A DNA stretch of 38,739 nt from Gammaproteobacteria bacterium (GTDB lineage Bacteria; Pseudomonadota; Gammaproteobacteria; Acidithiobacillales; Acidithiobacillaceae), in NCBI GenBank assembly GCA_023381645.1, contig JAMCRJ010000061.1, positions 1 to 38,739 of the forward strand, in the 5' to 3' direction. The translations under genes and the position numbers were made by a program. The notes below the pieces were generated by a model. That model saw only the letters and a program-made list of their open reading frames with translations. It searched no databases and was not told the DNA's origin. Shown one piece after another: positions 34,711 through 38,739 of this stretch (its first letter is position 1; every line of letters starts with the position of its first letter).

Positions 34711-36141
34711 TCAGCCGTGGCGCTGTCGGAGGAAGCGGACGAATTCCACGCCTTCGCGCAAACGACGTTTCATCATTTGCGTGCTCTTGAGCATCTCACC
34801 CGTGATTTCGGCAATCTTGCTGGCGCGGAAGTAGAAGCGCTTGTACATCACCTCCACGGAGTCGAAGATTTCCGTATGGTTGAGGTGCGGGTAACTCATG
34901 GGGCTGATCTGTACGCCGCGGTCATTGACCAGGTGGGCCTCATCTTCGTCCGTCAGCCACCCCTCCTGTTTGGCCTGGTTGTACAGGAAGGTGCCGGGAT
35001 ACGGCGCCGCCAGCGACACCTGTATGGTATGGGGATTGATTTCCTTGGCGAAGTCGATGGTCTTCTGAATGGTCTCCTTCGTCTCGCCCGGTAGGCCAAG
35101 AATAAAGGTACCGTGAATCACGATCCCCAGTTTGTGACAGTCGGCCGTGAATTTGCGCGCCGCCTCGACCTTGAGCCCCTTCTTGATGTTGTTGAGGATC
35201 TGCTGATCGCCCGATTCATAGCCCACCAGCAACAGGCGCAGGCCGTTCTCGTGGAGCACCTTGAGGGTATCGTAGGGCACGTTGGCCTTGGCGTTGCAGG
35301 ACCAGGTCACCCCCAGCTTGCCCAGACCTCGGGCGATTTCTTCGGCACGGGGACGGTCATCGGTAAACGTATCGTCGTCAAAGAAGATTTCCTTGACCTG
35401 CGGGAAGTTCTTCTGGATGTAGCGCACCTCTTCGATGACGCTGGCGGCACTGCGGGTGCGATAGCGATGGCCGCCCACCGTCTGCGGCCAGAGGCAGAAG
35501 GTGCACTGTGAACGGCAGCCGCGCCCGGTGTAGAAGGAAATATAGGGATGCTTGAGGTAACCGATGAAGTAGTCCTCGATGTGCAGATCGCGTTTGTACA
35601 CTTCGGAGACGAAGGGCAAGGCATCCATGTCTTCGATCATGGCGCGATCGGGGTTGTGGATGATCTGACCATTGCTGGAGCGGTAGGTGATGCCGTCCAC
35701 CTCACTCAGGGGCCGGCCTTCGGCGATCTCTTTGAGGGTGTAATCAAACTCCTCGCGGGCCACGAAGTCGACCGCCGCCGCGGCCTGCTGCAGGGACTCC
35801 TCGGGCTCCACCGCCACCTTGGCGCCGACCATGCCGATGAGCAATTTCGGGTAGTGCTCCTTGAGCACTTCAGCCATACGCACATCGGAAGGAAAAGACG
35901 GGGTGCTGGTATGAATGATGCAGAGATCATACCCTGCGGCAACCTGCAGGGTTTCTTCGACACTGACATCTGCGGGAGGGGCGTCGAGCAAGCGGCTGCC
36001 AGGGATCATGGCGGCGGGCTGAGCCAGCCAGGTGGGGAACCAGAAAGAGCGAATTTCCCGCTTGGCCTGATAGCGCGAACCGGCACCACCATCGAATCCC
36101 TCAAAGGAAGGGGCTTGCAAGAACAGGGTTTTCATCGTCAT
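34711..36141 (-). CDS. hpnJ: Hopanoid radical SAM enzyme HpnJ (BHT cyclitol ether synthase)
   Basis: 476 residues from ATG 36141 (GGAG 7 nt upstream; overlaps the hpnI stop). The N-terminal part (about 60-150) is a cobalamin-type Rossmann region as in many B12-dependent radical SAM proteins, although the classic DxHxxG motif is not obvious. The radical SAM cluster motif is C209-x3-C213-x2-C216 (GRGCRSQCTFCLW). The core continues with VGYESGDQQILNNIKKG and HGTFILGLPGET. HpnJ contracts the glucosamine ring of glucosaminyl-BHT to the cyclitol ether. Confidence 0.96.
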   Translation of the reverse strand: MTMKTLFLQAPSFEGFDGGAGSRYQAKREIRSFWFPTWLAQPAAMIPGSRLLDAPPADVSVEETLQVAAGYDLCIIHTSTPSFPSDVRMAEVLKEHYPKLLIGMVGAKVAVEPEESLQQAAAAVDFVAREEFDYTLKEIAEGRPLSEVDGITYRSSNGQIIHNPDRAMIEDMDALPFVSEVYKRDLHIEDYFIGYLKHPYISFYTGRGCRSQCTFCLWPQTVGGHRYRTRSAASVIEEVRYIQKNFPQVKEIFFDDDTFTDDRPRAEEIARGLGKLGVTWSCNAKANVPYDTLKVLHENGLRLLLVGYESGDQQILNNIKKGLKVEAARKFTADCHKLGIVIHGTFILGLPGETKETIQKTIDFAKEINPHTIQVSLAAPYPGTFLYNQAKQEGWLTDEDEAHLVNDRGVQISPMSYPHLNHTEIFDSVEVMYKRFYFRASKIAEITGEMLKSTQMMKRRLREGVEFVRFLRQRHG

Positions 36142-37298
36142 CGTTTTGCTCCGTCATGGCCATCCATCCGCCCGTCGGCGCCGATGGCAAATTGTGACCC
36201 CCGCCAGGCGACGTGCCGTGCGAAAAGGGCGTGAAACCAGATCCACAGGCCCAGAAAATCCCCCAGCAGGGCCACACCAAACGAACCGTCTGCACCAAGT
36301 TTGTGCACAATTTGCTTATGGTACACGAGGCGCAAGAGGAGAACCACACCCAGCGGCACCCCGCCCCAGAGACCCATCCAGGGCGCGAGCAGCAGCACCA
36401 GGGGTAGCGGATAAGTCAAAAAAGAAAAGGCGTGACCCAGCGGCTGTACAGATCGCGTGGTACGCGACCAGCGCAGCGCATGCTGGTAAAAGGCGCGGAA
36501 ATTCGCCTCCCGGACCTCGGTGTCCACCACATAATCCGCGAGCAGGGTGGCTTGCCCCAACTGGCGGCTGTAGGCGCCGAGCCAGTAATCGTCAGCCAGT
36601 TGGTTCGCCAGGCGCGGCAGGCCGCCGATGGCCTCCAGCGTCCGGCGACGCAGGGCCATGGTCGCCCCGCCGCAGAAAATGTTCGGACCCAGGCGCGCCG
36701 CCAGCAACACCGAGGGCAGAAAGAGACCGTTCACCTGACCGGCCAGTACCCGCGACCAGAAGGTGGCTACGGGCCTGGCCCGATAGAGGCAGGTCACCAC
36801 CCCCACATCCCTGTTTTGCAGGGAAGCACAGATCTGGCGCAAGTAATGGGGGCCGACGGAAATATCCGCGTCGCTGATCACCAGGGTGTCGTAACGACAG
36901 AGCGCGAGGATGCCCGCCAGATTATTGACCTTGGGATTACTGCCGATACGCGCTTCCGTACACACCCAGCGCAACGCCAGGGCCGGGAACTCGGCCTGCA
37001 GCCGCTGCACCACCGTGACGGCAGGATCGTCGGGGCGCTGCACGCCAAAAACGATTTCAAATGCCGGGTAGTCCTGCACGCAGAAACTGCGCAAGGCGGC
37101 GTAGAGATCCCCCTCGTCCCCATGCAGGGGCTTGAGCACACTGACCCCGGGCCCGTCGCACAGGATATCTCCGCTGACGGCGGCTTCGCGCTCCGGCAAT
37201 ACCGGATGCCAGCGCGCGATTGCTTGAAGCGCCAACAGCAGATAGACCACGGCGGCCAGGGAAAGCAGGGCCGCAGGGCCGCCTATCCACCAGCACAT
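36138..37298 (-). CDS. hpnI: Hopanoid glycosyltransferase HpnI (GT2, ceramide-glucosyltransferase-like)
   Basis: 386 residues. There is an N-terminal membrane helix (LLSLAAVVYLLLALQAIA), then a GT-A domain with GVSVLKPLHGDEGDLYAALRSF, the metal-binding Asp in VISDADISVGPHYLRQI, and the late QLADDYWLGAYSR and RWSRTTR (QxxRW-like) motifs. Two or three C-terminal helices anchor it. HpnI transfers N-acetylglucosamine from UDP-GlcNAc to bacteriohopanetetrol. It is 42 nt downstream of hpnA and overlaps hpnJ by 4 nt. Confidence 0.95.
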   Translation of the reverse strand: MCWWIGGPAALLSLAAVVYLLLALQAIARWHPVLPEREAAVSGDILCDGPGVSVLKPLHGDEGDLYAALRSFCVQDYPAFEIVFGVQRPDDPAVTVVQRLQAEFPALALRWVCTEARIGSNPKVNNLAGILALCRYDTLVISDADISVGPHYLRQICASLQNRDVGVVTCLYRARPVATFWSRVLAGQVNGLFLPSVLLAARLGPNIFCGGATMALRRRTLEAIGGLPRLANQLADDYWLGAYSRQLGQATLLADYVVDTEVREANFRAFYQHALRWSRTTRSVQPLGHAFSFLTYPLPLVLLLAPWMGLWGGVPLGVVLLLRLVYHKQIVHKLGADGSFGVALLGDFLGLWIWFHALFARHVAWRGSQFAIGADGRMDGHDGAKR

Positions 37299-37340
37299 AG
37301 GGCCCCCACGGCGGCAACCGCCAGACGGCGGGCCGGCAGA

Positions 37341-38330
37341 CTACAGATAGTGGTGCTCCACAAACCATCGTACCGCGTCCCGCAAGGCCTCCTCCGCAGG
37401 ACGATGGGTATAATGCAGGACCCGCTCCGCCTTGGCAGACGAAAAATACATCTTGTGGGCGGCCATGCGCAGCTCGTCCACCGTTACCAGCGGTGTCCCC
37501 CTCCCCCGCAGGCGCACCACCCGCTCCGCCCCCCAGGCCAGGGGATAGAGCAGGCGGCGGGGGATACGCAGCCACGGCGAACGATGCCCGGTCAGACCGG
37601 CAATACGGGTGAGGATCGCCGCCAAGGGGAGGTTGTCGCCACCGAGAATATAGCGTTCCCCGACCTCGCCGTCCGTAAATGCCTGCCAATGGCCCATGGC
37701 CACATCATCCACATGCACCACGTTCAGACCGGTATCGACATACGCCGGCATGCGGCCCGCCGCAGCATCGCGCACCATCCGCCCGGTGGGGGTGGGCTTG
37801 CGATCCGCCGGACCTATGGGCGTCGACGGATTGACGATGACGATGGGCGCACCTTCCTCCCGGCAAAGGGCCCGCAGAGCCTCCTCGGCGAGATATTTGG
37901 AGCGCTTGTAGTGCCCGATCATGTCTTCCAGTTGCGCGGTGGTGTCCTCATCGGCTTCCCGGCCATCAGCGTAGTGACCGAGCACGGCAACGCTGCTGGT
38001 ATAGACGATGCGCTCCACCCCGGCATCGAGCGCCGCGCGCACCAGACGTTCGCTGCCGCCCACATTGGCGGCATACATGGCGCGCGGATCGGGCACCCAG
38101 AGCCGGTAGTCCGCAGCCACATGAAAAACCGCCTGACAGCCAGCCACCGCGCTGTCCAGAGCCGGGCCGTCTGTGAGATCCCCGACCACCAGCTCCACGT
38201 CCAGCCCTTCCCAGTTGGCCGGATCAGCGCCGGTGCGGTGGAGCACTCGTATCTCCAGACCTTCGGCGAGCAGGCGGCGCAGCACCGCGCCACCGACGAA
38301 ACCAGATGCCCCGGTCAACAGGGCCTTCAT
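37341..38330 (-). CDS. hpnA: Hopanoid-associated sugar epimerase HpnA (SDR family)
   Basis: 329 residues, an extended short-chain dehydrogenase. The NAD(P)-binding motif is TGASGFVG at 7-14, the substrate-site Ser-Ser is in VYTSSVAVLG, and the catalytic YxxxK is YKRSK in MIGHYKRSKYLAEEALRAL. Further family pieces are VNPSTPIGPADRKPTPTG and DTGLNVVHVDDVAMGH. HpnA is common in hopanoid loci; its sugar nucleotide substrate is not firmly known. It overlaps the upstream phosphorylase gene by 4 nt. Confidence 0.95.
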   Translation of the reverse strand: MKALLTGASGFVGGAVLRRLLAEGLEIRVLHRTGADPANWEGLDVELVVGDLTDGPALDSAVAGCQAVFHVAADYRLWVPDPRAMYAANVGGSERLVRAALDAGVERIVYTSSVAVLGHYADGREADEDTTAQLEDMIGHYKRSKYLAEEALRALCREEGAPIVIVNPSTPIGPADRKPTPTGRMVRDAAAGRMPAYVDTGLNVVHVDDVAMGHWQAFTDGEVGERYILGGDNLPLAAILTRIAGLTGHRSPWLRIPRRLLYPLAWGAERVVRLRGRGTPLVTVDELRMAAHKMYFSSAKAERVLHYTHRPAEEALRDAVRWFVEHHYL

Positions 38331-38739
38331 GCCGCCTTTCCCGCGTAACGAAGGGCCGGCGCCACCGTGCGGAGCGTTCTCAGCGCCTTCTGCATCTGCC
38401 CACCCAAACCCAGCAAAGTGGATAACTCGGCAGGATGGCGCAACAACCCGCGCGCCAGGCGGAGGGCCTGCGGCCGCCCGTAGGCGTCGACACTCGTCGT
38501 GGCCACCGCCGGCAACGACTGATCCGCAGGGTCCACGACACTGCGGATGACGATGAAGGGAGTATCCGCGTCATGCGCTGCGGCGGCAATGGCACCACTT
38601 TCCATATCCACCCCCTGTGCCGACGGGTAATCCATCAGAAAGGCCGCCTTTGCAGCCCTGGAGCCGCAGGGCTCATCCACCGAAAGCACTCCCCCGGCAT
38701 GGAATGGGATGGATAGGGATTTCGCCAGGCTCCCGCGCC
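38327..38739 (-). CDS. hpnG: Adenosylhopane nucleosidase/phosphorylase HpnG (N-terminus beyond window)
   Basis: About 136 C-terminal residues are present, open to the right edge of the window. The nucleoside-phosphorylase-like core is seen in GVDMESGAIAAAAHD, with the conserved ME binding the ribose, followed by FIVIRSVVDPADQSLP. HpnG cleaves adenine from adenosylhopane after HpnH acts. The final TGA overlaps the hpnA ATG. The apparent GTG start at 38689 is internal to the coding frame and is not used. Confidence 0.9.
   Translation of the reverse strand, partial: RGSLAKSLSIPFHAGGVLSVDEPCGSRAAKAAFLMDYPSAQGVDMESGAIAAAAHDADTPFIVIRSVVDPADQSLPAVATTSVDAYGRPQALRLARGLLRHPAELSTLLGLGGQMQKALRTLRTVAPALRYAGKAA

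Noticed and set aside
36432..38348. Plus-strand open frame of 638 codons opposite hpnI/hpnA
   Set aside because: Antisense to two well-defined genes; composition typical of a shadow frame.
1..38739. CRISPR arrays or anti-phage islands
   Set aside because: No regularly spaced repeats, Cas genes or known defence enzymes are present; the only tandem repeat is the hexamer array in mlaA.

Overview
The window looks like a chromosomal segment of an acidophilic, hopanoid-making gammaproteobacterium-like organism, most plausibly Acidithiobacillus or a close relative. This is inferred from the hpn gene set with adjoining gatCAB, the GC-rich core genes and the IS types; no rRNA or other phylogenetic marker is present to prove it. 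GC-rich, tightly overlapping core genes lie at both ends. A visibly AT-richer accessory block (about 7.9-13.1 kb and 19.8-22.2 kb) lies between them, bounded by broken insertion sequences on one side and a tRNA gene on the other.

Left part (1-6.2 kb): a partial alpha/beta hydrolase, a small heat-shock protein, a zinc alcohol dehydrogenase overlapping an L,D-transpeptidase, an HtpX-like M48 metalloprotease, a DHA2-type multidrug MFS exporter and a fragment resembling the start of an AlkA-type DNA glycosylase. An IS1380-family transposase pseudogene (nonsense codon plus frameshift) and an IS30 transposase remnant follow.

Accessory region (8.4-13.1 kb): a compact RiPP locus of the thiazole/oxazole-modified microcin (TOMM, or LAP) type. 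It holds a 45-residue precursor ending in an eight-cysteine core (CCCCADCCCCG), a terminator-like hairpin, a leader-binding/E1-like C protein, a YcaO cyclodehydratase, a SagB-type FMN dehydrogenase, a nucleotidyltransferase and a sulfotransferase. The YcaO gene is split into two frames exactly at an A-AAA-AAG heptamer, so that a -1 shift restores the expected PHPFP C-terminus. The last two enzymes are unusual candidate tailoring or immunity functions. After a decayed IS1595 transposase comes an apparent single transcription unit: outer-membrane factor, membrane-fusion lipoprotein, RND pump, then an ABC ATPase with two ABC-2-like permeases (compare SagG/H/I). These could export the product, which is inference.

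Junction (22.2-22.5 kb, minus strand): a tRNA-Ser(UGA) gene interrupted in the anticodon loop by a 220-nt group I intron whose core closely resembles the Azoarcus pre-tRNA-Ile intron. Next come a secreted SCP2-like protein and a strong hairpin between convergent genes.

Right part (23.3-38.7 kb, all minus strand): a long co-directional series hpnG(partial)-hpnA-hpnI-hpnJ-hpnK-hpnN-hpnL-(ferritin-like protein)-hpnH-hpnM-mlaA-gatC-gatA-gatB. It covers side-chain building of extended hopanoids (HpnH, HpnG, HpnI, HpnK, HpnJ), their transport (HpnN), probable lipid trafficking (MlaC-like HpnM, MlaA) and finally the tRNA amidotransferase. Many genes overlap by a few bases. The (Thr-Pro)8 tail of MlaA is encoded by a GGGTGT hexamer array with G-quadruplex potential.
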